DNA from: Effrenium voratum
Taxonomy: Eukaryota > Sar > Dinophyceae > Suessiales > Symbiodiniaceae
Reading direction: 5' to 3'
Assembly: GCA_963377175.1 (NCBI GenBank)
Contig: CAUJNA010003002.1
Coordinates: 442,001 to 506,000 of the forward strand
Length of the DNA: 64,000 bases
In this document: piece after piece, positions 21,352 to 31,038 of the stretch
Numbering within the stretch: position 1 is the first letter of the stretch
How the letters are laid out: each line of letters begins with the position of its first letter
Notes under the pieces: model-generated
Told to the model about the DNA's origin: nothing
What the model saw: the letters and a program-made list of their open reading frames with translations, nothing else
The model's database searches: none
Made by a program: the position numbers and the translations under genes

Positions 21352-21430
21352 ATACAACCATTTTCATGAGCCCACCTACACGAAGCCACTCTTGCGCCAG
21401 TTGCACCACTCCGTGACGGACGTGAAGGAG
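21352..21430 (+). CDS. Candidate internal exon
   Basis: Acceptor catcgccag|A and consensus GT donor AAGGAG|gtgagc. It reads YNHFHEPTYTKPLLRQLHHS then VTDVKE with good codon bias. Histidine-rich; family not recognised. Confidence 0.6.
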
Positions 21431-21544
21431 GTGAGCCGCGGAGGTTGTGGGACATGGGTGTGCGTTGTTTTGACAAAGTGCGCTTTTTGGATCGGTCTAA
21501 AAAGGGTAAGCGAAGCTCACTTCATGAGCTCCGTGTCGGACTTT

Positions 21545-21636
21545 TGCCTTCCATTTGGTTAAGGGTATTTGTTATTTTTCCCTGTTGGTTTTAAAGGGAA
21601 TCTATCACTACTGGAAATATTTTATTTTTTCTTCAG
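21545..21636 (+). mobile_element. MITE family E, copy E2
   Basis: Left arm CTTCCATTTGGTTAAGGG, core GTTTTAAAGGGAATCTATCACTAC, pyrimidine tract and TTCTTCAG, then the right arm GGGACTTGAGCAAATGGAGG, which is translated. Confidence 0.75.
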
Positions 21637-21958
21637 GGGACTTGAGCAAATGGAGGTAGTCACTTTTGGGGTTTGGACCGTTCTACTGGCAAACAGAGAG
21701 TTTGGCCTCTTTTCCTGGCCAATCTCGATCAGACGTGAGGAAGGGAACCCAGCAGTGGGAAGTCCCAACACACAGACACACAAATCGGGCTTTAGGGTTA
21801 CTTTCTGTGATACCAAGCGGCTCCACAAGTGTGACAATGCAATAGGGATGGGCACTTTGGCATCACAGATTTCGGGTAATCTCAAGTTGCTTCCACACAA
21901 GACCAACCGCAACATGAGATGCCTGGCTCAAGGGTCAGATTCGACTCACATCGCGTGA
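21637..21958 (+). CDS. Candidate long terminal exon after element E2
   Basis: From TTCTTCAG|G a frame of 107 codons runs to TGA. It starts GLEQMEVVTFGVWTVLLANR, where GLEQME comes from the E arm, in the same phase as the other E copies. Part of it (TFGVWTVLLANREFGLFSWPIS) aligns in the same frame with 13345-13425, so this segment is a dispersed repeat that may have once been coding. Confidence 0.4.
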
Positions 21959-22117
21959 GGATGGATGCCATGAAGACCTTTGGCACCTTCATGTCAACGC
22001 TGTGATACTAATGCATACCCCGGATTAATAAACCCGCCCCCCCTCCCCCCCCCCCTTCAAGGTCACAAGGTCAGGTCTGTCATTTTTTTGAGGGCCCCCC
22101 CCCAATAGTGGGAAGGG

Positions 22118-22362
22118 GAACCTTGTGGGAAGGTCAGGTGAGGGAACCTTGTGGGAAGGTCAGGTGAGGGAACCTTGTGGGAAGGTCAGGACCTTGTGGG
22201 AAGGTCAGGTGAGGGAACCTTGTGGGAAGGTAGGTGAGGGACCTTGTGGGAAGGTCGGGTGAGGGAACCTTGTGGGAAGGTCAGGACCTTGTGGGAAGGT
22301 CAGGTGGGGCCTTGTGGGAAGGTCAGGTGAGGGAACCTTGTGGGAAGGTCAGGTGATGCTGT
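22118..22362. repeat. 26-bp minisatellite, about ten copies
   Basis: The unit is AACCTTGTGGGAAGGTCAGG followed by TGAGGG. Some units lose the last six bases. Units are contiguous with no spacers, so this is not a CRISPR array. Confidence 0.95.
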
Positions 22363-22387
22363 TGCAAGTAAAAAAGGAGCTGGTGTG

Positions 22388-22520
22388 CAAAAGCAGGGCA
22401 TCAGCCATGGTAGATTAATAGGGGGTGCTGGCTTTACTTATGGGGGGGGTGCAAGAGCAGGGCATCAAACATGGTAGATTAACAGGGGGGTGCTGGCTTT
22501 ACTAATGGGGGGGGTGCTTC
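22388..22520. repeat. Tandem duplication of a 65-bp block
   Basis: Two copies share GCAGGGCATCA, CATGGTAGATTAA and GGTGCTGGCTTTACT. A third partial copy lies downstream (GTGCAAAAGTTGGGCA). Confidence 0.9.
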
Positions 22521-22775
22521 TGTTGCATGTGCAAAAGTTGGGCAAGTTAAAATTAGATTAAAAACGCATGATGTAGCGGGGGGTTTGGGGGAGGGAGCTT
22601 TAATAGGGGGGGGGGGGTTCGGGGGATTTTTTTTCCTTATTGTGGGGGTGCCAGGGCAGATTCCTGGGTTTCAATTAAAACGAGTATTGGCGAGGGATTT
22701 GCAAGGAAAACCAGGCGCTTTAATAGGGGGGGGGTTTATTAATCCTGGGTCAGCATTATCTGGCAAGAGGCATCC

Positions 22776-22895
22776 TGGTGTATGGACGAAATACTGCACC
22801 ACTTTGAAACCATGGATTTGTTTCATGGTTTGTTGGAACTTACAGGGGAAGTCTTCTGAACGTCGGTGCGACAAGGATTTCGCAACCGTCCACTG
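22776..22895. mobile_element. MITE family A, copy A8 (diverged)
   Basis: GGTGTATGGACGAAAT, then GAAACCATGG and GGAACTTACAGGGGAA, then CGCAACCGTCCACTG; both ends have mutations. Confidence 0.7.
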
Positions 22896-23305
22896 TCAAA
22901 TTTGGACCCTTGTGGCGGCGGGGATTTTGGTTGGTCCACCGACCACTTTTGAACTTTTGAGATGGCTCCCCAATCGACTTCAGGGTCATGGCAAGCCTGG
23001 CTGCCCAGCGGTTTTCGCGTGTGATTCTAGGCCGCTTTCCGTCGCAGCAAGCCAAACAAAAATCCCCGGTCAAACGCATAGCCTGACCATCGCAACTTGC
23101 GTAGGTATCACGGGCAACATACTACTTACTAGTTTACCCCCACATTACCCCCATAAAGCTAACAGGAGTGGGCTTGAAAGTACTTTAAACACCGCATCTC
23201 CTGATGTTTTCAGGTCCCGCCCCCCCGCCTCACCCCCCCCCCCGCTTTCACGGGACCTCGAAACCCCCGGCCCCAACTGCCCCCCCGGCTGGCCCCAGAC
23301 GCGAG

Positions 23306-23395
23306 GTGACGGTGGACTGGTCCGGGCCCATCGCCTGCCTCAGCGCCCGGGCCATAGCCTTTGAGTTTCAAAGGGGAAAATGCACGAGCTTTTGA
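23306..23395 (+). CDS. Candidate exon
   Basis: Acceptor acgcgag|GTG. It reads VTVDWSGPIACLSARAIAFE then FQRGKCTSF and TGA. Codons up to about 23365 are C/G-biased; the last part may be intron. No family recognised. Confidence 0.45.
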   Translation: MTVDWSGPIACLSARAIAFEFQRGKCTSF

Positions 23396-23432
23396 GCTTT
23401 TGGGGCCCTCCGATTTTGACACACAACTCGCA

Positions 23433-23632
23433 AATGCATATATAGCATGTATAGCATATATAGCATATATAGCATATATAGCATATATAGCATATATAGC
23501 ATATATAGCATATATACCATATATACCATATATTTATACCATATATATATACATATATATATATATATAATATATATATATATATATACATATGCTAATA
23601 TATATAGATATAATATATATATATATATATGC
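23433..23632. repeat. 9-bp ATATAGCAT tandem repeat passing into (TA)n
   Basis: About eight units of GCATATATA, then CCATATATA variants, then mixed TA tracts. Confidence 0.95.
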
Positions 23633-24488
23633 TCACCCCCCCTGTTTTTTTCCAGTGTGTGTGTGTTTGATTGCAAGAGGACAAATCGCAAATACACATA
23701 TGGCGTGGGTCAACATTAAACAGCTGGGGTTAGGTAGGTTTTAGTCTTTGGTTTCATTTGCCAAGGTGCCATTTTGGTACATGCTTTGAGCCACAGCCAT
23801 ATAGCATGTATGTATATATATATAGAGAGCAATGATTCTAAGGGTAGCGGGACCCTGAAAGACTTTGAGGCTGCGAATAACAGGTGCTTTTTCCCATCTG
23901 TAGTTGGAGGGTTCCGCCGACATGGGGTCTTCTTGTGGCACACAACGGGACCTTTGTTGGGGCTTGTGACAGCCTTCACCCAAGTTCGGGCGTGTCTTGT
24001 TTTTGAGGGTACCTGGATCGCCAGTTGCAATCGCTTTTTTTCCATGAACTTTACCCCGAAAACCAGCAACAGTGACTGAAAAAAGCGATTGCGACTTGGC
24101 TATCTAGGCACCTACTTTTGGCCCAAGGGCAGCCAACAGGACGCCCAAAAAACCGCAAACCGAGGTGCAGGTGGACCCCCGCTGGGCCACGAAGCGAGCC
24201 GGGCGCCCAAGCCTGTTGCTTCCCGCCCAATCTAAACCAACTGTTAAAAAGGATACCCGCAAAATGGCACCGTGCCCAAATGACCAATCTGTCTTTTGTG
24301 TTCTAAAGTGTCACTTCTGGCTGAAAAAATCATGTTTCTGTTGTAAAATGCCGCTTCTGTCGACTGAAAAGAGGAAACACCTTTCTTGGAATCACTGCGT
24401 CAAACCCTAAACCGTCAATGCGCACTCCCCAGCGTTTTTGCCGTTTTCTTCTTGCCGCCGATGCGCGAAAGTGCCCGGGCTCGGGAAG

Positions 24489-24546
24489 TTCCAAGCTCTC
24501 CGCGGATTTCTCGGACGTCGCGGAAGCCGAGCGAGCCGAGCCTTCG
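24489..24546 (+). CDS. Candidate exon upstream of element D2
   Basis: Reads SKLSADFSDVAEAERAEPS with strong C/G third positions and ends CCTTCG|gtaggg, a GT donor ten bases before element D2. Its phase (0) fits the exon that starts in the right arm of D2. The 5' border lacks the AG|G pattern. Confidence 0.5.
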
Positions 24547-24555
24547 GTAGGGGGA

Positions 24556-24678
24556 CGAGGTCCTGGGTCCCCCCAGTCCAACTTTTCCCGTTTCTTTTTT
24601 GGTTGGGAGGGTTCTGCTAAAACAGACTACAGAAAAGCTGTGCCCTGATTCTAAGCTCTCAAATCTGGAGGAGCATCT
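24556..24678. mobile_element. MITE family D, copy D2
   Basis: Left GAGGTCCTGGGTCCCCCCAG, right TCTCAAATCTGGAGGAG, with the TTTTGGTTGGGAGGGTTC and GACTACAGAAAA interior. Confidence 0.75.
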
Positions 24679-24820
24679 GTTGTTGCCCATGCGAGGTCTT
24701 GTGAAAATCAGCAGTCCATGGTCCATTTGGGAGGGGCATGGGGGACGAGCTGTAAGCATGTATTTTTTAAATCCTACCGACTGGTGTAGAGGGCGCTTTG
24801 TTGCGTTGTTTCATGTCTGA
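24671..24820 (+). CDS. Candidate terminal exon starting in the arm of element D2
   Basis: From ATCTGGAG|GAG a phase-0 frame of 49 codons runs to TGA: it starts EHLLLPMRGLVKISSPWSIW and ends FVALFHV. It continues the frame of 24489-24546 if the intron 24547-24670 is removed. Confidence 0.45.
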   Translation, partial: EHLLLPMRGLVKISSPWSIWEGHGGRAVSMYFLNPTDWCRGRFVALFHV

Positions 24821-24877
24821 TTGCTGAACCCGTGAACGGCGCAAAGCAAAGCGTTGCGTGCCCTGCGCAGTCAACAC

Positions 24878-24937
24878 TCAGTCAACACTCAGTCAACACT
24901 CAGTCAACACTACAGTCAACACTACAGTCAACACTCC
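24878..24937. repeat. 11-bp tandem repeat CAGTCAACACT
   Basis: About five to six units directly before the assembly gap, so the true array length is unknown. Confidence 0.95.
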
Positions 24938-24996
24938 CCAAATCCTGGCAGGGCCAGCAAATCCACAAATCAGGGAATTTAAAAGCTAGTTTTACA

Positions 24997-25096
24997 NNNN
25001 NNNNNNNNNNNNNNNNNNNNNNNNNNNNNNNNNNNNNNNNNNNNNNNNNNNNNNNNNNNNNNNNNNNNNNNNNNNNNNNNNNNNNNNNNNNNNNNN
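24997..25096. other. Assembly gap, 100 N
   Basis: Exactly 100 N, the usual placeholder for a gap of unknown size. Nothing across this point can be treated as contiguous. Confidence 1.
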
Positions 25097-25511
25097 CTGA
25101 GCTTTTGTTTTGTTCTCCAGCTGAAAGCTATGGGGCCGGATAGATTCTGGGGGGCAGCTTTCAGGGCTGCGGAGCCTTTGGTTCCGGGGCTGGGGAGGCC
25201 ACCTGGGCTTGTCGAGTTTTCAGTTTGTTTTAGCCAAGACGGAATCTCATAGCCTTCCTCGGTTTGTGCAAATTCGCTGCCATGGCTGGCTGCTGACACC
25301 CGTTATGCCCATCGATTGCGTTCCAGGACTTGCAGTTGGCGCATCACACTCATGGCAAGCTCACTTAGGGTTAGAATGAGCTGCCCTCTTGCCGACAATC
25401 ACGTGGACAACAGGCTTCCCCCGAAGGCTTCCCCTCCTATCAGCTTCCAGGATTATTGTGAAGGTCGTCATGGTTGTGGATTGAGTTAGTCAGTATGAGT
25501 CGATTCCCCTG

Positions 25512-25602
25512 ATGATACCAACATACATTCTTTCATTCTGGTTTCAACCATGGTTTCATGACGCGTGGTGCGAGACGCGCGGATTTCGCAACCATCCGTA
25601 GT
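25512..25602. mobile_element. MITE family A, copy A9 (right half)
   Basis: GATACCAACATACATTC, then GTGGTGCGAGACGCGCGGAT and CGCAACCATCCGTAG. The left terminal repeat is missing. Confidence 0.65.
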
Positions 25603-25619
25603 ATGGGCACGTCTTTTCT

Positions 25620-25675
25620 GGACGGGGCCCCCTTTTTGTGCCCCCCCCCCACCTTGGAGCGAGACTCGCGCATAG
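25620..25675 (+). CDS. Candidate exon left of introner B2
   Basis: A frame reading PPPTLERDSRIG ends CGCGCATAG directly before element B2. With B2 removed the frame continues as SLNMGMAHGRPRPPG from 25794. The 5' limit is not known. Confidence 0.35.
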
Positions 25676-25793
25676 GTGTCCTTTGTAGTTGTTTTGGTCG
25701 AAAGATAGATGGCGATTCCTGGTTTACTTGGTGGTTTAATCATCCACCAGGGAAATCCATCTATTTCCCCGAAAAGGACACCTACGCGCATAG
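25676..25793 (+). mobile_element. MITE family B, copy B2, with target duplication carrying both splice sites
   Basis: The left flank CTCGCGCATAGG and the right flank CTACGCGCATAGG repeat CGCGCATAGG. Between them is a complete B element (TAGGTGTCC...GGACACCTA, with inner stem ATAGATGGCGATTCCTGG). AG|GT in the left repeat and AG|G in the right repeat are a donor and an acceptor; splicing there restores the uninterrupted target. Confidence 0.75.
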
Positions 25794-26012
25794 GTTCCTT
25801 GAACATGGGGATGGCCCATGGTCGGCCCAGACCTCCCGGCGCTCTCATCCTATGGACTCGCGGAGTTCGATTTCAACCATCCGTTGCTCCGGCCAGGCAA
25901 GTCCCGTGGAAAATGTGGTGTTGGCAGATGGGGCAAAGGCTGCGACCCGGGTACGTGTCGAATTCGGCGCACAAAATGCGGATGTTGTCCTTTTGGTTTC
26001 CTGCTAGCCAAG
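25794..26012 (+). CDS. Candidate exon right of introner B2
   Basis: Two frames are open. The first, after splicing at the target repeat, reads SLNMGMAHGRPRPPGALILW. The second starts at the B-arm acceptor AAAAG|GAC (25777) and reads DTYAHRFLEHGDGPWSAQTS to a TAG at 26005-26007. The second follows the same rule as B1 and B5. The choice cannot be made without a transcript. Confidence 0.4.
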
Positions 26013-26042
26013 ATGAAAGGTACCCTCAAAGAAACAAACATA

Positions 26043-26120
26043 TGAATATAATATATATATATATGGACATGCATATGAGTATATACATATACATATTATA
26101 TAGATATATAGATATATCTG
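26043..26120. repeat. TA/CATA microsatellite
   Basis: AT-rich run of TATA, CATA and GATA units. Confidence 0.9.
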
Positions 26121-26239
26121 CCAGGATAAGACCTTGACTTTCGGATTTTCGAACTCTGGCGTGCCATTTCTGACCGGATATATCGAGTCTGCTTCTATGT
26201 CGTGGCATCAAACGAACTTTTGTATCTCCATCCTCAGAG

Positions 26240-26333
26240 TTCCTTCCATTTAGTTAAGAATATGTTATTTTTCCCCTGTTGGATTTAATGGGAATCGATT
26301 TCACTACTGGAAATAGCTTCATGTTTTCCAGGG
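26240..26333 (+). mobile_element. MITE family E, copy E3
   Basis: Left TTCCTTCCATTTAGTTAAG, core TTTAATGGGAATCGATTTCACT, then CATGTTTTCCAG. The right arm (GGGACTTAAGCAAATAGAG) leads straight into element D3, so only about 20 bp of possible exon separate the two. Confidence 0.75.
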
Positions 26334-26350
26334 GACTTAAGCAAATAGAG

Positions 26351-26460
26351 CTAGGTGCCCTTTCTCACCCCTTTTTTTGGTTGGGAGGGTTCCCCTACTA
26401 AAAAATACTACAGAAAAAAAGTTGGTACCCTTATTCTACCCTCTCTACTGGAGGAGCCTA
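26351..26460. mobile_element. MITE family D, copy D3
   Basis: Left CTAGGTGCCC, right CTCTCTACTGGAGGAGCCTA. The frame after its acceptor stops after three codons, unlike D1, D2, D4, D6 and D7. Confidence 0.75.
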
Positions 26461-26823
26461 GGTGATGCAGCCTGCTGACACCAGTTCTCTCTAGGATTTG
26501 GTAGGCTGAAGCTCAGGCAACGAGCATGGCCTTTGGCAGAGTCGAGGGGTAGCCCAAAGCACCAAAATGAGTGTAATAGCGTTCTTTTTCCCCTTCCGGC
26601 AACGATTCTTCCTTTCCGCCACACAAACTCTGTCACTTCAACTGGTGATTTGAGTGGTGGATTGGGGGCTTGAACTGGTGGGAAAATCCAACCACATCAC
26701 CAGTGTTTGAGTAGTGAGGGCTTGAACCCCTGAAAAAATGAGCCCCCCCCCCCCCCCCAACCTCCAAGCCCATCCAAAACTGGGCAAGCGGGATGCTTCC
26801 TTCACGCAGCGCTTCTTGCGCAG

Positions 26824-26892
26824 GCTGAGCAGGAGGAGGAGCGGCGCTTCGCTGATGTCGCTGTGCTCGGAGCTCCTCTTTCCCTAACCCAG
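26824..26892 (+). CDS. Candidate exon, frame uncertain
   Basis: Acceptor cttgcgcag|GCT. One frame reads AEQEEERRFADVAVLGAPLS. Another, from further upstream, reads DASFTQRFLRRLSRRRSGAS and ends in TAA at 26885-26887. Codon bias favours an exon but not one frame clearly. Antisense frames here are Pro/Ala-rich. Confidence 0.4.
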
Positions 26893-28657
26893 AGGTTTCC
26901 AGTGTGAGGTTTGAATGTCTCCCAACGTCTATATCGGGTTGCACAAAATCTGTCCCCTGTTGTTTGGAGGTGAATCCACTCCTGTTTTCTAATAATTTGT
27001 TGTGGATCCACCTGGTTTCCCACAAAAGGCCCGTTTTGAGGGCATGTGACGTATTGAAGATGTGTGCCACGGTCATTTCGACCGTTTCCTTTACTTGGGG
27101 TTTAGAGGGATGGTCATCCGCCTGGTAACGATCCTTAACCGTTATGTTGAGCATGGCACACATGGAGCCAAAACCTGTTGGCTGAAAGAAGGGGGACCAA
27201 GACTCACTTCCCGAGTTCCTGGACTTCAGTCACTTTTCGGGGCTTGGTTGCCATTTGTGGCGGCAAGCAAGAAACGTCCTCGTGTCCCTGGGCCGTCCTT
27301 TTCTGGGATCTTGGCTCGCTGGCTCCAGACTGGTTGAAATCGAGATCTCCGAAGCCGAAAACACGGTGAATGAAGCCAGGGTTGATGTGAGTGAAGGCGC
27401 AAGGGTTGGTTGGTATTTTTCCCGTTGGAGAATCAAATCATTCCGGAGTGTTTCTGAACTGGGGGAAGGCACACATTGGCCATCACTCGAGGTTTTTCAA
27501 TGCACCATGGAGAACTGCAATCGTCTCCGGATAGCTGTTCGGATGTTTCAGGTGGTCGGTTTTAGGTGTCAATGGTTATGGCTCGATTGTCTTGGCTTCT
27601 GGATCGGCCAGCTTCTTTTGGAGCGCGCGAGCGGATAAGCCACCCGTCTGGGTGATGAACGGAACTGAAAGCAACGCCTAAAGACCTGATGAGCGGATGA
27701 GCGGCTTCGCGGCTTCGCGGCTGTGCCGGCCAAATGAGCCACACTCAAAAAGCGAGATGAAGGTTCAGGATTTCTCCCCAACCATAGCTGCCTTCGCCGC
27801 CTCAACTCTCTCTTTTCATGGTGGGTAGACCACCTGAAGTTGGTGCTTTTGGGTGCTTTTGGGTCTGCCTTCTGGAAATCGCCGCCCCCTTTTTCCCCAA
27901 AAAGAGGTCTGTCTTTCAGCAACCTCCCCCTCTCCAAACAAAAAGAAAAGGCGGTGGTCCTTTTGGTTTCCCTTGACACCCACCACAACGGGGCACCAAC
28001 TCAAAGAAAGACGAGCCAGTCTGGGTGTGGCTGTGGGCGTGTGTGGCTTGTGGGGCTCCGGAAAACGCGCCTGAGTGTTGCTTTCATTTGTGCGCCTTTG
28101 GCTTCACCGGAGTCGCCGTGTCTCTTTTCGTTCCCGGCTGACATCGGCATGAAGTTCAGTTCTATATGGCTACGTGAGAACGGATCTTTGGACTACTTTT
28201 GGGTTGAACCTTTCTGGATTTTCCGAGTTGGAGCCACAAAGAGTTAGCCACTTTTTGTCGAGTCAAAAGCGCCCAAGAATTGGGGACTTCACATTGGGAG
28301 TATGTTCACCCACCGTGTTGGTCAGTGAGCTCGCCTATCGGGAATTTGCCACGTCAGCTTTGTATGCGTGCCCGGAAGTGCCCAGTTAATGCGTGCGAGG
28401 GGAAACACAAGGAACCCCGGCTGTCACGATTTCATTGCTTGCCAGAAAGGCCTTTAAAAGGTAAGGGCCCGCACTCCCGGGTACAAAGGCTTTCCATTCC
28501 GGGGGCGGCGGGGGGTTCCCTATTTTGAGACCACCGCAAGCGCCCCCACCCCCCTTTTCCTCTCAACCACCCCCCCTTGAAAAAATAAAAGAATCAGGGT
28601 GGTCTTCATCCATAGGGGCACCCCAGCCTCACAAAACTTGCCCCCGGTGTGCGCCAG

Positions 28658-28762
28658 GATAGTCCCTGGCCGTTTCCGCTCTGGGAGCCGCGTCTGGAAG
28701 GTCTGAGGATGGCCACCATCCACCTGCACGAGGGCAAAGATCCGATACCCAAGGGCCACTAG
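28658..28762 (+). CDS. Candidate terminal exon
   Basis: Acceptor gtgcgccag|GAT, phase 0, 34 codons to TAG: DSPWPFPLWEPRLEGLRMAT then IHLHEGKDPIPKGH. The antisense frame is also open, so strand is likely but not proven. Confidence 0.45.
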   Translation, partial: DSPWPFPLWEPRLEGLRMATIHLHEGKDPIPKGH

Positions 28763-29076
28763 TGGCCAGGGCTCTTTTGAGAAGAACTGACCCCGGAAAA
28801 AGGGGGGTTCTTTTGGATCAGGCTTGGTAGCTTGTTCAGAGTTGGGCAAAGTCATTGATTGCTGAACTGCCAGGCTACAGCCAGAAGGGAATGTTGTAGG
28901 GAGGCAACACACCAAAAAAAACAACAACACGAACACGGGCGGGACGGCGCCTGAAAAAATACACAAGGCACTGGACATGCGCTATGCGCTGCCAGAGCCT
29001 GCCGGAGCATGCCGTGTCAAAACTCCGCGGCTGGACGATGCAGTGAAGAAAGCGCGTCGAAGCGGCGATTTTTTTT

Positions 29077-29163
29077 TGCTGGCTCTCAGCAGGGAATGAG
29101 GGATCCCCATTCCGGTTCATTCCCAACACCCGGAACGGTCACTCCCTACTGAACACCAGCAAG
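29077..29163. mobile_element. MITE family L, copy L3
   Basis: TGCTGGCTCTCAGCAGGGAATGAGG at the left and ACTCCCTACTGAACACCAGCAA at the right; interior CATTCCGGTTCATTCC. Confidence 0.65.
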
Positions 29164-29536
29164 TATTTTATCTGGGAGAAATTGGTCTTTGTAGGCAATA
29201 TCGGCGGCTGCGTTGATGGGGTCAAAAGCGTGAGACAATTGGGCATGGGTCAAAATTTCTCACCAGGATGTGGACTGCAGGTTAAAGCTCCTTGCTTCCA
29301 TTTGACCGATCTGGCTGGCTTGCCCCATTTTGGGTTTTCCCTTTTTTCCACCACCACGCCCGAAGGATTCAGGAAAAGTTCTTGGCCCAACGGAATGTAG
29401 CTCGCAGATGTCCAAGAGCCATGAGCCCCTTCGTCCGAAAAATTCTCGGATTCAGAAGCTCCATGCGGGCCAGAGAATCAAAGGGACCAAACAAAAGGAC
29501 CCAGCAAGTCGGACATGCCTGAGATCAACCCAACAG

Positions 29537-29567
29537 GTTGATGTTTCTGGGGAAGCCACATGTGCAG
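29537..29567 (+). CDS. Candidate small exon upstream of element D4
   Basis: Acceptor cccaacag|G, then LMFLGKPHVQ, ending GTGCAG|gtacta. It joins in phase 0 to the exon at 29685. Small, so supported mainly by the borders. Confidence 0.35.
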
Positions 29568-29570
29568 GTA

Positions 29571-29690
29571 CTAGGTCTCCCAGTGCCATTTCTTTCTCAC
29601 CCCCTTTTTTGGGGAAGGGAGGGTTCCCCTACTAAATTGACTACAGAAAAAAAATCGGGTACCCTTATTCGAACCTCTCTGGAGGACCTA
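29571..29690. mobile_element. MITE family D, copy D4
   Basis: Left CTAGGTCTCCCAGTGCC, interior GGGAGGGTTCCCCTACTAAA and GACTACAGAAAA, right CTCTGGAGGACCTA. Confidence 0.85.
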
Positions 29691-29957
29691 CGGTATCCGG
29701 TCGATATCGGCATCCGACTTGCTGGGACCATGGCCCGGAGAGAAGGTCCTGAACAACGGGCCTGTTTGCGGTTTGCAGAACTGGTTGCAATTCAACTTTA
29801 CGGCCGCGAGGCGTTTGTTGTGCCACGAGTGGGCCCTGGTCCAACAAAGTCTCTGAAACACCGGTGGGTTCCGCTTTCGACAGACGGTTCCCAAATGAAC
29901 AGCGCCCAAAACTATCCGCTGAAAACAAGGGTTGTAGCAAGGCCCTTAAAACGTTAG
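29685..29957 (+). CDS. Candidate long terminal exon starting in the arm of element D4
   Basis: From TCTGGAG|GAC a phase-0 frame of 90 codons runs to TAG. It starts DLRYPVDIGIRLAGTMARRE and includes CLRFAELVAIQLYGREAFVV. The mixed composition is protein-like. No family recognised. Confidence 0.5.
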   Translation, partial: DLRYPVDIGIRLAGTMARREGPEQRACLRFAELVAIQLYGREAFVVPRVGPGPTKSLKHRWVPLSTDGSQMNSAQNYPLKTRVVARPLKR

Positions 29958-29965
29958 AACCAGCT

Positions 29966-30072
29966 TCTTCCATTAAGACGATTCTTTATTTTCCCCCTGT
30001 TGGTTGCAAAGGGAATCTGTCACTGCTGGAAATATATTAGATATATATATATATATAATATATATTTTCCAG
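29966..30072 (+). mobile_element. MITE family E, copy E4 with internal (TA)n
   Basis: Left TTCTTCCATTAAGACG, core GGTTGCAAAGGGAATCTGTCACT, then a (TA)n expansion and ATTTTCCAG. Microsatellite growth has occurred inside the element. Confidence 0.75.
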
Positions 30073-30300
30073 GGGGCATATTCGCAAACGGAAGTCTTTG
30101 GAACCCAAACGTCCATGTGCTCGGGTCGCTCAACTCGCACGAAGGGAACCTCGCCCGAGGGTCTTGGAGAGCAGCGGCGTCCAAGTGAAGTTCCGCACCA
30201 TGGGCTCCTTCTACTTCCTCGAGGAGCAGGCGGGAAATAAATCGGGAACTCGGAACTCGGGGGCACGGGCCAAAAAACCCGATTCTCGGGGGTTCATGTG
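30073..30300 (+). CDS. Candidate exon between elements E4 and H2
   Basis: Open from the E4 acceptor through 75 codons. The start (GHIRKRKSLEPKRPC) is very basic. The middle VQVKFRTMGSFYFLEEQ has the best codon bias and may end at a GC donor (GAGCAG|gcggga, 30230). If not, the frame runs to ATG TG|gcacca at element H2 and continues after it. Family not recognised. Confidence 0.55.
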
Positions 30301-30401
30301 GCACCAAAGAAACATGTTTTCCCCTTCTCTTTTTTTTTGGTGGCTGGCTTTTTCCCACTAAGAATGGTCTTGCACAAAAAGGGTCCTTTTATTTTCTTCA
30401 G
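30301..30401 (+). mobile_element. MITE family H, copy H2, acting as an intron with a GC donor
   Basis: Donor CATGTG|GCACC and acceptor TCTTCAG|GGTC, the same sites and the same split codon (TG|G) as H1. The interior GGTGGCTGGCTTTTTCCCAC is shared with H1 and H3. Confidence 0.6.
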
Positions 30402-30441
30402 GGTCAGTGAACAACTGAGGATCATGTCCATTTTGGGGTAA
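30402..30441 (+). CDS. Candidate terminal exon after element H2
   Basis: TG|G gives W, then VSEQLRIMSILG and TAA, closely like WVTEQLRFRRVF after H1 because the first part is the H arm. A GT donor (GGG|gtaagt) overlaps the stop, so splicing onward is possible. Confidence 0.4.
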
Positions 30442-30587
30442 GTTGGCCCCTAGGATTTTTGAAGCACTTGCAGTCAAGGTCCAAGAAAGTCCCACTTTGG
30501 TCCAACAAAGTCACGTCTCACAGTTGGCCTTGTTTGTTGGTGTCTTACCGTGAGCGTGTTCCGTCAGATATCTATGGGAGATGCAAG

Positions 30588-30702
30588 CATGGTTGTTGTT
30601 GGGAAACGTTTTACATTTTTGCTTATTGTGGTTTAGTGGTTGAACTCCAACCACTTAACTGCTAAAATTTAAAATTTTGCTCCGCTTCCAACGTCAACCA
30701 AG
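30588..30702. mobile_element. MITE family G, copy G1
   Basis: Ends CATGGTTGTTGTTGGGAAAC and CTTCCAACGTCAACCAAG (imperfect inverted repeat), with the central palindrome GTGGTTGAACTCCAACCAC. About 115 bp; G2 and G3 are over 85% alike by eye. Confidence 0.85.
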
Positions 30703-30953
30703 CAAGGATGGTCATGTCAGCCTTTGCGCTTGCCTTGGGACCCCTCAAATTGGGGGGTATGGACAATTCCCACCCACCAAGAATGGAATCGGGGAGGGAT
30801 ATGGGTGTTTTCTGGAGATCTCCATTTGCCCTTTTATGGGGACTAGATAAATGGAATTGGGGACCGGGTCCCCCCTTCCCCTTAAGGTAGGGGGGATCCT
30901 GGACAAGCTTATAGCATAGATCCTTTTCGACTTGCTTGCCACTGTAATTTCAG

Positions 30954-31038
30954 GTGCAGGGAAGCTTTTCCCGATTTCCGCGGGGTCCGAATCTTTTCAC
31001 CATCAAACACCCAGAAGAAGCAGCTCAGTTGTTCAGTG
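30954..31038 (+). CDS. Candidate exon ending at element H3
   Basis: Acceptor tgtaatttcag|GTG, phase 0, reading VQGSFSRFPRGPNLFTIKHP then EEAAQLFS plus G. It ends AGTG|gcaccc, the family H donor. Confidence 0.55.

Larger units (their letters stand above)
22014..23305. other. 1.3-kb repeat-rich stretch
   Basis: Contains poly-C, the 26-bp minisatellite, a duplicated 65-bp block, and hairpin A8. A 259-codon open frame (22585-23364) crosses these repeats and hairpin A8 and is not considered a gene. Confidence 0.5.

Noticed and set aside
22118..22362. CRISPR-like array
   Set aside because: Units are contiguous with no unique spacers, and the DNA is eukaryotic.
22585..23364. 259-codon + open frame
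   Set aside because: It runs through poly-G, hairpin A8 and poly-C and shows no bias except over the small exon at 23306, which is in another frame.
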